12,810 nucleotides of DNA. Source: G020354025 sp964621455. Its GTDB lineage: Bacteria > Fidelibacterota > Marinisomatia > SCGC-AAA003-L08 > TS1B11. The notes beneath the pieces are model-generated. The model was not told the origin of the DNA and did no database searches. It saw only the letters and a program-made list of their open reading frames with translations. Numbering within the stretch: the first letter of the stretch is position 1; every line of letters begins with the position of its first letter. The DNA is taken from assembly GCA_964621455.1 (NCBI GenBank), contig CAZULW010000070.1, positions 1-12,810 of the forward strand, given 5' to 3'. Shown here in pieces: positions 1 to 5,818 of the stretch. The position numbers were made by a program, and so were the translations under genes.

Positions 1-18
1 GTGGTAAGGAGGTAGGAT

Positions 19-252
19 ATGTCGACGGTTTCGGACAAAGTTATGGACGAAGTTCTCTCTCTGCCGGCCGATGCACGGATGAGTTTGGTCGAGAAGTTGC
101 TCGCCAGCCTTAATCTTCCAACTCAGCCGGAGATCGACCGTGTGTGGGTGGAGGAGGCTGAGCGACGGGTCGCCCAGATTGACCGGGGCGAAGTGGAACT
201 CATTCCTGGCGAGGAGGTATTCGCAAAGCTCCGCCAAAAGCACCGCCGATGA
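19..252 (+). CDS. Addiction-module antitoxin (RelB/ParD-like, PF09720/TIGR02574 type)
   Basis: A 77-residue acidic protein whose N-terminal half (VMDEVLSLPADARMSLVEKL) matches the pattern of the putative addiction module component family: a helix rich in LP-x-x-x-R-x-x-L-V-E, then a charged tail. Such proteins bind and neutralise a RelE/ParE-type toxin encoded just downstream and usually autorepress their operon. A strong ribosome binding site (AAGGAGG at 6-12) sits 6 bases before the ATG and supports this start. The stop codon overlaps the start of the next gene as ATGA (249-252), the usual translational coupling of these pairs. The antitoxin looks complete while its partner is truncated, so it is an orphan or a relic. 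Family assignment is by recognition, without a search. Confidence 0.85.
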   Translation: MSTVSDKVMDEVLSLPADARMSLVEKLLASLNLPTQPEIDRVWVEEAERRVAQIDRGEVELIPGEEVFAKLRQKHRR

Positions 253-431
253 GATTCTACTTTCACCCGGACGCCGATGCGGAATTTGACAAGGTTGTGG
301 ACTATTATGAAGATTGTCAACCCGGCCTTGGAATAGAGTTCGCGGAAGAAGTGTACGCCACAATTGCTCGCATTATCGCGTACCCTCGGGCCTTGCCAGG
401 TAATATCGACTTGGTGAGGAGTAGAATATGA
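249..431 (+). pseudogene. RelE/ParE-type toxin, C-terminally truncated at a repeat
   Basis: The first ~47 residues (MRFYFHPDADAEFDKVVDYY..., then PGLGIEFAEEV and IIAYPRA) are a typical RelE/ParE toxin N-terminus with the early HPDADAEFD and YYE..PGLG pattern. Family members are usually about 90-100 residues. Here the frame runs at base 383 into an interspersed repeat, which supplies the last 13 residues (LPGNIDLVRSRI region) and a stop at 429-431. The lost half normally carries the C-terminal strands and catalytic residues, so the product is very probably inactive. The ATG overlaps the antitoxin stop. The same repeat at 1552 and 8023 lies outside any toxin gene, which shows that the tail is foreign to the toxin. 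Confidence 0.8.
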
Positions 432-469
432 TATTCTCAGTATGGGTAGGTTTTCTTCATAAATGATAG
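383..469 (+). repeat. 87-bp interspersed repeat, copy A
   Basis: Begins CCCTCGGGCC and ends TTCTTCATAAATGATAG. It aligns along its full 87 bases with copy B (1552-1638), by my hand count about 85 % identical, and over most of its length with copy C (8023-8093). It contains a perfect 7+1+7 palindrome, AGAATAT-g-ATATTCT, at 423-437, and an imperfect palindrome at its left end (383-400). Copy A interrupts the toxin gene and lies 82 bases before the lipoprotein gene. I do not recognise it as a named element. It could be a small non-autonomous mobile element or a regulatory repeat. Confidence 0.75.
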
Positions 470-550
470 GTATATGCATAAATAAAATAGGGTCAAGACT
501 AGAATAGTGGGTTATTTCAAAAAGTAGCTATTACGTAAAAGGGACATCTT

Positions 551-1000
551 ATGATTACAAATAACAATTCTATAAAAATAAAAAATTATCCATCCATTCT
601 ATTTTTTATTGTTTTTATTTCATCCTGCAACAAAGCAGTTGATAATTCAAATAATGATTGGGAGAATTTAGATTGTGATAATCTAAAGGCTGGAATAATC
701 AATATGGATTCAGACATTGTAAAGTCTGAGATTAATAAATTAGTAACTGATTTAGAGCCTGTAATAACTGATAGTGATAATATTGGTCACAAAGAAAATC
801 TAGATTTATTAATTGAGCAATTGAATACACAATGTGATAACGTAAGTGCTGAATTGATTTGTTATGCCTGTATTTATGCCAATCCAGCACAATCGGAAAT
901 ATTAGTGACAACTGATTCTTTAAGTATTACGATTGACAGAGTGGTTGATATATCTACACCAAAGGACGCGAAATTATATTGTGTGAGAATACATAAATAA
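551..1000 (+). CDS. Small predicted lipoprotein of unknown function (probable integron cassette gene)
   Basis: A 149-residue protein with a lipoprotein signal: a short polar N-terminus with lysines, a hydrophobic core (SILFFIVFISS) and a lipobox ISSC with Cys26, followed by an Asn/Asp-rich linker. It should be lipid-anchored after cleavage before Cys26. The mature part has several cysteines (CDNL, TQCDN, LICYACIYA, YCVRI) but no domain I recognise. The ribosome binding site AAAGGGA lies about 8 bases before the ATG. The gene is much richer in A+T than the flanking toxin-antitoxin genes and the right half of the window, as expected for acquired DNA. An attC-like site starts 97 bases after its stop, so it is likely the payload of a gene cassette. 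Its left cassette boundary is not visible. Confidence 0.7.
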   Translation: MITNNNSIKIKNYPSILFFIVFISSCNKAVDNSNNDWENLDCDNLKAGIINMDSDIVKSEINKLVTDLEPVITDSDNIGHKENLDLLIEQLNTQCDNVSAELICYACIYANPAQSEILVTTDSLSITIDRVVDISTPKDAKLYCVRIHK

Positions 1001-1096
1001 GTAGTATATTAAATAAAAACGTCCTACAACAATTCATTAAAATGGTAAGCGAGATAGTATGTTTTAAGGGATTTTTAGCCATCTTTAACAAAATGC

Positions 1097-1234
1097 ACAT
1101 AACAAGCGTTTGCACTCTGGCCAAAGGGCGATGTTTCAAAATCCTTTAGTCAAGTGCATTGTTTAAAGTTTTGTGAATTAATAAAGCCCTGTGCATCGCC
1201 CGCCCTTTGGCAGGTGAAACGCAGAACGTTATCC
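1097..1234 (+). other. attC-like integron recombination site 1
   Basis: The inverse core ACATAAC (1097-1103) and the core GTTATCC (1228-1234) bracket a long imperfect inverted repeat. GCGTTT (1106-1111) pairs with AAACGC (1217-1222), and GGCCAAAGGGCGATG (1119-1133) pairs with the CATCGCCC...CCCTTTGGC arm (1194-1211), leaving about 60 bases of AT-rich terminal loop. Unequal spacers between core and inner stem (2 versus 5 bases) give the unpaired bases typical of attC. The length of 138 bp is at the long end for attC. The cores deviate from RYYYAAC/GTTRRRY at one or two positions, so confidence rests on the fold and on two further sites in the same orientation. Confidence 0.75.
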
Positions 1235-1259
1235 AGCGCGTAAAAGCAATCTGATCCCC
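1234..1259 (+). repeat. Left-edge repeat motif, copy 1
   Basis: CAGCGcGTAAAAGCAaTCTGATCCC here is matched by CAGCGaGTAAAAGCAgTCTGATCCC at 4918-4942, with two differences in 25 bases. This copy starts at the last base of attC site 1. The other copy starts exactly where the second toxin gene breaks off. It may be one end of a larger element. Confidence 0.65.
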
Positions 1260-1301
1260 ATCCGGTGATCAAAAGCGAATCCATAAATGAATTCGCTGAA
1301 T

Positions 1302-1328
1302 CGAAAAAAGACCCCTAAAGGGGCCTGT
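1302..1328 (-). terminator. Intrinsic-terminator-like hairpin (minus orientation)
   Basis: On the minus strand GGCCCC-TTTA-GGGGTC is followed directly by TTTTTT, the layout of a Rho-independent terminator. No minus-strand gene reads into it from the right, so it may be a relic, or part of the repeat-rich leader that blocks antisense transcription. Confidence 0.45.
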
Positions 1329-1437
1329 ACGAAACTGATAGCCCCGCCGGGCTCCCCGTGGGGCTCGCTGGAGGCGCTACGCCGAGGCCGGTTAGAGCCG
1401 TCTACGGGCAGGCCTCTCACTCGATAGAAGGCTTCGG

Positions 1438-1470
1438 CCCTGGCCGTCCCGGCTACGGGCAGGCCCCCGC
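1438..1470 (+). repeat. Interspersed palindromic repeat (CTACGGGCAGGCC family)
   Basis: Reads CCCTGGCCGTCCCGGCTACG followed by GGCAGGCCCCC. Related copies occur at 1390-1412 (shorter), at 5061-5094 on the same strand, and at 11175-11205 on the opposite strand inside the metallohydrolase gene. Its translation in one minus-strand frame gives an ARSRDGQGR-type peptide, matching PRSRNGQGR in that protein. Confidence 0.6.
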
Positions 1471-1551
1471 TCTCCCGATAGCCGGGGCTTTGAGTGCGTG
1501 GACCAGGATGAACCTTTTAATCCGCTGAACATACGTCGTAATATGCTTGAC

Positions 1552-1638
1552 CCCTCGGGCCTCGCCAGGTAATATCGACTTGGTGATAAGCAGAACGTCA
1601 TATTCTCAGGGTAGGGTGCTTTTCTTCATAAATGATAG
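1552..1638 (+). repeat. 87-bp interspersed repeat, copy B
   Basis: Full-length match to copy A (383-469), from CCCTCGGGCC to CTTCATAAATGATAG. The central palindrome is degraded here (AGAACGT-c-ATATTCT). It ends 13 bases before the nuclease ATG, so the gene's leader and ribosome binding site (GGAGA) abut the repeat. Confidence 0.75.
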
Positions 1639-1651
1639 TTGGAGATAAAAA

Positions 1652-2776
1652 ATGGAAACAGGTTTACTTGAGTCATTAAGAAAGTATCAACCACGAGAGG
1701 GGAAAGATCCATTAGAGAATTTCATCACTGAAGCCTTTGCATGGATTCTTAACAATTACCCTGATTTTAGTGAGTTCTTTCTTAATTATATTTCATCTAA
1801 GGTGCAAATGACAGAAATGGAAGGCAAAAACTGTGAGTGGATAACCCAATACAACTTTGATGGCGTTTTCCCAGATATGGTTTGCCTTTCAAATAACATC
1901 GCTATTGTATTTGAGAATAAGGCGTGGAACCATCTTCACGAAAACCAGTTAAAAAATTACAAAGATTATGCCACCAAATATTTTGAGAATAGTAAAGTAG
2001 TTCTTATCACAGCAACTAAGGATCAACATGCTCAGAACCCCGATCTAGCTTTATGTTGGAGCAATATATATGAGCTAATATCTGCATGGTTAGATAAAAA
2101 TAGTGACACTCCATTTATTTTTGGAGATTTTCTACGGCTATTAAAAAGTGAAGGGATGGGGCCTCCTGCACCAATATCACATGAATCAATCTTACATTAT
2201 TATGCGTCAATTGATCTAAAACAAAACATAGGTAATCTCATAAAACGCATGGAGAATGAAGATTGGTCAAAAAATATAAAACAGGATTTTAAGCTATTTG
2301 TGGAAAACAAAAACAGATTAGCCTACGGAGAAGCATGGGGAAAGATGGGTTTACATCTGTTGGATTCGTGGAGACCAGGAATATTTGTCGGTATACTTTT
2401 AGATGGAAACGATCACTGTACAAAACCAATAAATGAAGCTAAGGGGCCTGATTTTTGTTTGATTTTAGATTTTGATGATGATCTACATAGTCAATACCCA
2501 TCAAATAGACACTATCTTGAGTTCGTGAAAATCGTGTCAAAAAAAATCACAGCCTTAAATAATGGATGGGAATTTTATCATCACTTGGGTGACAATAAAA
2601 TTAAGAGAAAGAACAAATGGCATCCTATCCACATACGAAAGCCAATGCTAGATATTTTTTCTGGAACAACTTCAATAGAGGAACAGGCAGATATATTTTA
2701 CGAAACAGCAAATCAACTAATAAAAATTGTTACTGATGAAGATTGTTTTTGGTCACTTAGGAATGATTATAAATAG
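1652..2776 (+). CDS. PD-(D/E)XK nuclease superfamily protein (cassette gene)
   Basis: A 374-residue soluble protein with an N-terminal nuclease core. Glu22/Glu27 lie in the first helix, Asp75 in FPDMV, and FENK provides the E-x-K pair Glu88/Lys90. The NQLKNYKDY helix supplies the conserved Gln99 and Tyr103 seen in PDDEXK_4-like families. The spacing Asp-x12-Glu-x-Lys fits a metal-dependent DNA cleavage site. Residues ~200-374 form a second region with no motif I can name. GGAGA lies 8 bases before the ATG. The gene is AT-rich and is followed three bases later by attC site 2, so it is probably a mobile cassette. Nucleases of this superfamily occur in restriction and phage-defence genes, but a defence role here is inference. 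No methyltransferase lies alongside. Confidence 0.75.
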   Translation: METGLLESLRKYQPREGKDPLENFITEAFAWILNNYPDFSEFFLNYISSKVQMTEMEGKNCEWITQYNFDGVFPDMVCLSNNIAIVFENKAWNHLHENQLKNYKDYATKYFENSKVVLITATKDQHAQNPDLALCWSNIYELISAWLDKNSDTPFIFGDFLRLLKSEGMGPPAPISHESILHYYASIDLKQNIGNLIKRMENEDWSKNIKQDFKLFVENKNRLAYGEAWGKMGLHLLDSWRPGIFVGILLDGNDHCTKPINEAKGPDFCLILDFDDDLHSQYPSNRHYLEFVKIVSKKITALNNGWEFYHHLGDNKIKRKNKWHPIHIRKPMLDIFSGTTSIEEQADIFYETANQLIKIVTDEDCFWSLRNDYK

Positions 2777-2779
2777 AAT

Positions 2780-2866
2780 CTCTAACAAACGCATGCACAC
2801 GGACAGCAAAAAGCGCCGCTCGTTCCTCGCTATGCTTTTGTCTGCCGGTTATACGGAGCGTTAGGC
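2780..2866 (+). other. attC integron recombination site 2
   Basis: The clearest of the three sites. Inverse core CTCTAAC is at 2780-2786 and a perfect GTTRRRY core, GTTAGGC, at 2860-2866. Between them are imperfect complementary arms (CGGACAGCAAAAAGCG at 2800-2815 against CGCTATGCTTTTGTCTGCCG at 2828-2847) and a short loop. At 87 bp it has the usual attC size. It begins 3 bases after the nuclease stop and ends 18 bases before the next start codon, the compact spacing of integron cassettes. Confidence 0.85.
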
Positions 2867-2884
2867 GGCTCGAAAGGACTGGCG

Positions 2885-4513
2885 ATGAAAAATGCCCAGA
2901 GTGAGATGAATGTGGAATGGTTTGAAATGCCTGATTTAAGGCAAAGAACTTATAACAGCAAAACATGGGTGCCCATTCGCGCTTATGGAATAATCAGTAG
3001 AGAAGGTATATGGGGCAGAGATGGATACATAGAAGAGTTTTTTGGCGCTGGTGCAGTCATGGTTCCTATTGAGATACGTGAGGACGCATTGAAATTCGAA
3101 TGGAATGATGTGGGCTTGGCTTACAACACTCCTTCATTTGAACAAGGAGAATATCACGAAGCCGCATACTTCCGAGATTATAGATCAGGAGTAGAGGGGC
3201 ATTATCTCTTATTGACGCAATGGTTCGATACTGATGAGAACGAAGTTTGGCACCTCAGCCAAGATTTAGTCCTCGGATTAGGTCTACTTCGACAGGATGA
3301 CTCATGGGTCCGTCCGGAAGAAGGATATACAGAAGTTGCAAGGCTTGAGCGTGATGCTACTGAACGTCCTCGCCTTTTGAAGATTAGAAATGAGCATTTA
3401 AAAGACTATCTTCGTGCATCCAATTGTGGATTGTTATTGTCTCGATATCACTCGCGTGTTCGAGTGAGCAAGACCGTGGAAAATATTGATTGGCCTAACT
3501 CGCAAAAAAGAGAGATTCTTCCTGATGGAATGTGGGAAGGAAGACTGCAAAGAGCACCAACGCTAGAACAACTTATCCGTGTCTCAGGGGAGCTTTGGAA
3601 GAATGATTGGGTCACTCCAGCAGCAATAAGTTCCCGCGTAAGAGGTGACCATGTAGAGTCAACTATTCCCTTCATTGGTGACGTAGAAGGAAAAACCCAA
3701 TCGGGTGAACAACTCAAGGAAGGCATCCGGTGGCTCTGGTTCCGTCCTTCCGTGATTAATGCATTGATGGACACACCAAAAGGTGGATTAACGTGGTATT
3801 CTGAAGAAACCGGTGCCGTTGGTGGTGACCAATTTGTTCACTTCGGGGTGAATGAAATCGGACTAATCACTGTGTTTGCGAAAGATATTGCCGAGTTGCC
3901 AGTTCGCCTTCAGCGGATTTGGTCAGCATACAACTGCACTCCGGAAGGCGGAGTATCTCATGAATTATTTATGGCCCAGATGCAAGTTCAGCCGGCGACC
4001 ACAGTTGCACCTGAAGTAGTGTTCCAGAATAGCATACAGCACCTACAGACAGCCTCTAGGGATAGATTTGGACAACCGCTACTAACTGATCATTTCATCG
4101 TTGAGTCTCTACTTCCACGGGTAAATCGTTTTCATGCAACTGACATGGACGGTATCTATATGCTGGCTAAGGAGATAAATAGGATTGTCATTGAGCGCAT
4201 TGACTTAGACCTGCTCAAACGACTACAACCCGATTTGGAAAAGGATTTGGGATCTATCAAACGATTAGGACGGGTTTTGGATGGTCTAGGTGTAGATGGA
4301 TACACGTTGACCGGTACACTCGTGGGTATCTATGATCTTCGGATGGCTGATGCGCACCTTCCATCAAGTGATCTTTCAGAAGCACTACAACTTGTAGGCA
4401 TCGGTGATGAGACAAACCCAATAAGAGCAGCAAAGAAGATGATCACCAACGTCGCTCAAACTATAGAGGATATTGCATCCGCCTTTGAGAATAGCACAAA
4501 TGACGCCGCATAA
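2885..4513 (+). CDS. Unknown 542-residue cassette protein with HEPN-like R-x4-H motif
   Basis: I do not recognise the full-length family. The protein is soluble, with no signal peptide or membrane segment. The N-terminal ~380 residues look like mixed alpha/beta folds, with aromatic-rich stretches such as TYNSKTWVPIRAYGIISREG and HYLLLTQWFDTDENEVWHLS. From about residue 400 it turns into a helical C-terminal domain containing YDLRMADAHLPSSDL. Here Arg486-x4-His491 matches the R-x4-6-H signature of HEPN ribonuclease-like domains, including a DxxR-like lead and the Ala before His. HEPN domains often cut RNA in toxin and anti-phage systems. The motif is short, so this is a suggestion. The ribosome binding site AAAGGA is well placed before the ATG. 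The TAA lies inside attC site 3, so the gene fills its cassette. Confidence 0.6.
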   Translation: MKNAQSEMNVEWFEMPDLRQRTYNSKTWVPIRAYGIISREGIWGRDGYIEEFFGAGAVMVPIEIREDALKFEWNDVGLAYNTPSFEQGEYHEAAYFRDYRSGVEGHYLLLTQWFDTDENEVWHLSQDLVLGLGLLRQDDSWVRPEEGYTEVARLERDATERPRLLKIRNEHLKDYLRASNCGLLLSRYHSRVRVSKTVENIDWPNSQKREILPDGMWEGRLQRAPTLEQLIRVSGELWKNDWVTPAAISSRVRGDHVESTIPFIGDVEGKTQSGEQLKEGIRWLWFRPSVINALMDTPKGGLTWYSEETGAVGGDQFVHFGVNEIGLITVFAKDIAELPVRLQRIWSAYNCTPEGGVSHELFMAQMQVQPATTVAPEVVFQNSIQHLQTASRDRFGQPLLTDHFIVESLLPRVNRFHATDMDGIYMLAKEINRIVIERIDLDLLKRLQPDLEKDLGSIKRLGRVLDGLGVDGYTLTGTLVGIYDLRMADAHLPSSDLSEALQLVGIGDETNPIRAAKKMITNVAQTIEDIASAFENSTNDAA

Positions 4514-4626
4514 CACCCGCTTCAGCCGACCGTGGGCGCAGTGGTTCTGCTTGTTTGCAGCGTTGGCGTTTCCGTGCTACCTTGTTACGTCATGCGGCGC
4601 CCGGCGGCTGAGCTTCATCGTTAGAG
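4508..4626 (+). other. attC-like integron recombination site 3
   Basis: Inverse core GCATAAC at 4508-4514 (overlapping the stop codon of the preceding gene) and core GTTAGAG at 4620-4626. Complementary arms are CAGCCG (4523-4528) with CGGCTG (4605-4610), and GGGCGC (4534-4539) with GCGCCC (4597-4602), separated by a loop of about 57 bases. Orientation matches sites 1 and 2. The last core base departs from consensus. Confidence 0.75.
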
Positions 4627-4668
4627 GTCAGGCTTGGAGTGATTAGAACCGAGGTGTAAATTTTAACT

Positions 4669-4890
4669 ATGACAGACATAAAAATTGCTGATGTGTTGAA
4701 GCTTCCAATGTCGGAGCGAATTCGCCTTGTGGAGACCATTTGGGATAGCATTGCCGAGTTTCCCGAAGCCATCGAACTCTCGGATGCCCAGCGAGCCGAG
4801 TTAGATCGGCGCATGGAAGTCTATCGCAAAAACCCCCACGCCGGTTCACCCTGGCCTGAAGTAAGGGCAAGAATTCTAGCCCGCTCATGA
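4669..4890 (+). CDS. Addiction-module antitoxin, second copy (PF09720/TIGR02574 type)
   Basis: A 73-residue protein of the same family as the one at 19-252 (KIADVLKLPMSERIRLVETI, then DAQRAELDRRMEVYRKNPHA and SPWPEVRARI). The LP-x-S-E-R-x-x-L-V-E helix and the conserved tail with W-x-E-V are typical of the family. It lies 43 bases after the core of attC site 3, in the position of the next cassette's gene. The stop overlaps an ATG at 4887 (ATGA), where the toxin should start, but that toxin is cut after about 11 codons. The two antitoxins differ strongly in sequence, so they are separate modules and not a duplication. Confidence 0.85.
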   Translation: MTDIKIADVLKLPMSERIRLVETIWDSIAEFPEAIELSDAQRAELDRRMEVYRKNPHAGSPWPEVRARILARS

Positions 4891-4988
4891 CTCACCGGTT
4901 GAATGTTCGACCGAAGGCAGCGAGTAAAAGCAGTCTGATCCCTAGCCGGCCCCCTTCCGCCTTCCCTGTCCCGCTATCACTACCCTAA
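4887..4988 (+). pseudogene. RelE/ParE toxin remnant, first ~11 codons only
   Basis: The frame starting at the ATG that overlaps the antitoxin stop gives MTHRLNVRPKA, a usual N-terminus of ParE-type toxins (hydrophobic strand then R-P-x-A). From 4918 the sequence is the CAGCGaGTAAAAGCAgTCTGATCCC repeat, and the frame then runs to a stop at 4986-4988 without toxin features. The toxin was therefore replaced from codon ~11 onward. No attC follows it, so the cassette end has probably been lost as well. Confidence 0.65.
4918..4942 (+). repeat. Left-edge repeat motif, copy 2
   Basis: Matches 1234-1259 at 23 of 25 positions. It marks the junction between the truncated toxin and a segment related to DNA upstream of the metallohydrolase at 9745-9792. 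Confidence 0.65.
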
Positions 4989-4999
4989 CTTCCCCAGCC

Positions 5000-5235
5000 A
5001 TGCTGCTGGAACTGTGCCCCATATGGCCCGACCTGGCCTGGCTGCCTCGCCCGTAGGGCTACCCTGGCCGTACCCGTCCACGGGGAGGCCGGCCCGAGGG
5101 CTGCCGGGCGCCCTGTTGTATGCCGAGATGCACTACCGCTGGTGGCCCCTGCCCAGCCGGTATTTCCGCAAGGAGCCGGAGATCCTGGCCGACGCGCCCC
5201 GGCGGGTGGAGCCGGGCCGGCCGCTGCCGATATAT
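5000..5235 (+). pseudogene. 5' fragment of a metallohydrolase gene, disrupted by a 56-bp insertion
   Basis: From about 4950 to 5233 the DNA is a close copy of 9745-9965, covering the leader and first ~58 codons of the metallohydrolase. The ATG at 5000 gives MLLELCPIWPDLAWL, then a TAG inside an insertion. The rest (LPGALLYAEMHYRWW..., then PRRVEPGRPLP) continues in another frame up to ~5233, after which homology stops and unrelated AT-rich DNA follows. It lacks all PHP catalytic motifs, so it cannot encode an enzyme. Confidence 0.85.
5045..5100 (+). repeat. 56-bp palindrome-rich insertion in the metallohydrolase fragment
   Basis: Comparison with the intact copy (around 9838) shows exactly 56 extra bases between GGCTG and CTGCCGGG. 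The insert has CCTCG...CGAGG inverted ends and contains CCCTGGCCGTACCCGTCCAC followed by GGGGAGGCC (5061-5090), a member of the family at 1438-1470 and 11175-11205. Because 56 is not a multiple of three, it shifts the frame. A short GGCTG flanks it on both sides, possibly a target duplication. Confidence 0.7.
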
Positions 5236-5387
5236 TGTTTCCAGTACTTTCCTATTGATAACCCCGATTGCTGCCAGTAACGTAGGTTTGGAAATGATCA
5301 TTATGACAGTTTTTTCAGGCTGGAGAGATTGCGTTATAAATGATAGCTGGGCAACCATAACAGATCAATATGTATTAAAGGCACAGC
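5236..5387. other. AT-rich junction DNA between two gene fragments
   Basis: No gene is supported. The stretch joins the metallohydrolase fragment to the ABC ATPase fragment. At 5336-5347 it carries TATAAATGATAG, which resembles the right end of the 87-bp repeat (ATAAATGATAG in copies A and B). Its last ~15 bases (ATATGTATTAAAG...) match the leader of the intact ABC gene at 6294-6312. Confidence 0.5.
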
Positions 5388-5489
5388 ATGAGTTTATCTA
5401 TCGAAACAAATGGGTTATCAAAGTCCTACGGCCAGGTGCGTGCCGTTGAATCGGTCGATCTGCGCGTGGGGGAAGGGGAAGATCGGTGA
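5388..5489 (+). pseudogene. 5' fragment of an ABC transporter ATPase gene
   Basis: Encodes MSLSIETNGLSKSYGQVRAV and about 13 more residues before TGA at 5487-5489. Bases 5372-5480 are a near-copy of 6294-6402, the leader and first ~30 codons of the intact ATPase. Homology stops before the Walker A motif, so there is no function as an ATPase. The TGA overlaps the GTG that probably began the following DUF5674-like gene, so this fragment was joined directly to that gene. Confidence 0.85.
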
Positions 5490-5533
5490 TTCACATCATT
5501 GAAAGGAACGCCACCTAGCAGCAGATCAGCGAG

Positions 5534-5818
5534 ATGCGGGAGAGTCTCGGCTCCTACATCAAGTTGGCCGTGGACATTGAGCGGGGAATACTCGCAGGAG
5601 GAGGCGATCTGCACGCCGACTGTGAGGCGCAACTGCTTGCATCCGGCAGCCGGCAAGAGAACATCTGGGGCGCCGACTGGATTCCGGAAACCCGGGAAGT
5701 GCGCTTTGAGGCGCTCATCAACATCCGATCTCGGCAGAAAAACCCATCCATGACGATTCTGGATGAAGGAGTACGTAGGAGAGTGGAAGCCATCGTCAGG
5801 AGATTACTTGAGACATGA
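5534..5818 (+). CDS. DUF5674-family protein, start region broken by an in-frame TAG
   Basis: A 94-residue product (LGSYIKLAVDIERGILAGGG, then DLHADCEAQLL and GSRQENIWGADW) with the DUF5674 pattern: V-D-x-E-R-G, a GGxLHAD motif, GS-x-Q-E-N-x-W-G and a FEALINIRxxQ-NPSM segment. Function of the family is unknown to me. The natural start is probably GTG at 5486, giving VIHIIERNAT, which fits the family N-terminus and a ~110-residue length. A TAG at 5516-5518 (codon 11) now stops that frame, so only re-initiation at 5534 could give protein, with a poor ribosome binding site. The stop overlaps the next gene as ATGA, implying a two-gene operon. Confidence 0.7.
   Translation: MRESLGSYIKLAVDIERGILAGGGDLHADCEAQLLASGSRQENIWGADWIPETREVRFEALINIRSRQKNPSMTILDEGVRRRVEAIVRRLLET

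Larger units (their letters stand above)
1260..1551. other. Gene-free stretch rich in palindromes
   Basis: No gene is supported between attC site 1 and repeat copy B. The stretch holds the minus-strand terminator-like hairpin at 1302-1328, and the inverted repeat AGCCCC (1340-1345) / GGGGCT (1360-1365). It also has two copies of an interspersed motif containing CTACGGGCAGGCC (1390-1412 and 1438-1470). The minus-strand frames here are GC-rich palindrome translations without family resemblance. Confidence 0.6.

Noticed and set aside
1229..1601. Two minus-strand open frames in the palindrome-rich leader
   Set aside because: They translate interspersed repeats; no start signals and no domain features.
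5120..5449. Open frame of 109 residues spanning the metallohydrolase and ABC fragments
   Set aside because: It reads the two fragments out of their native frames and crosses the junctions, so it is a chance fusion.
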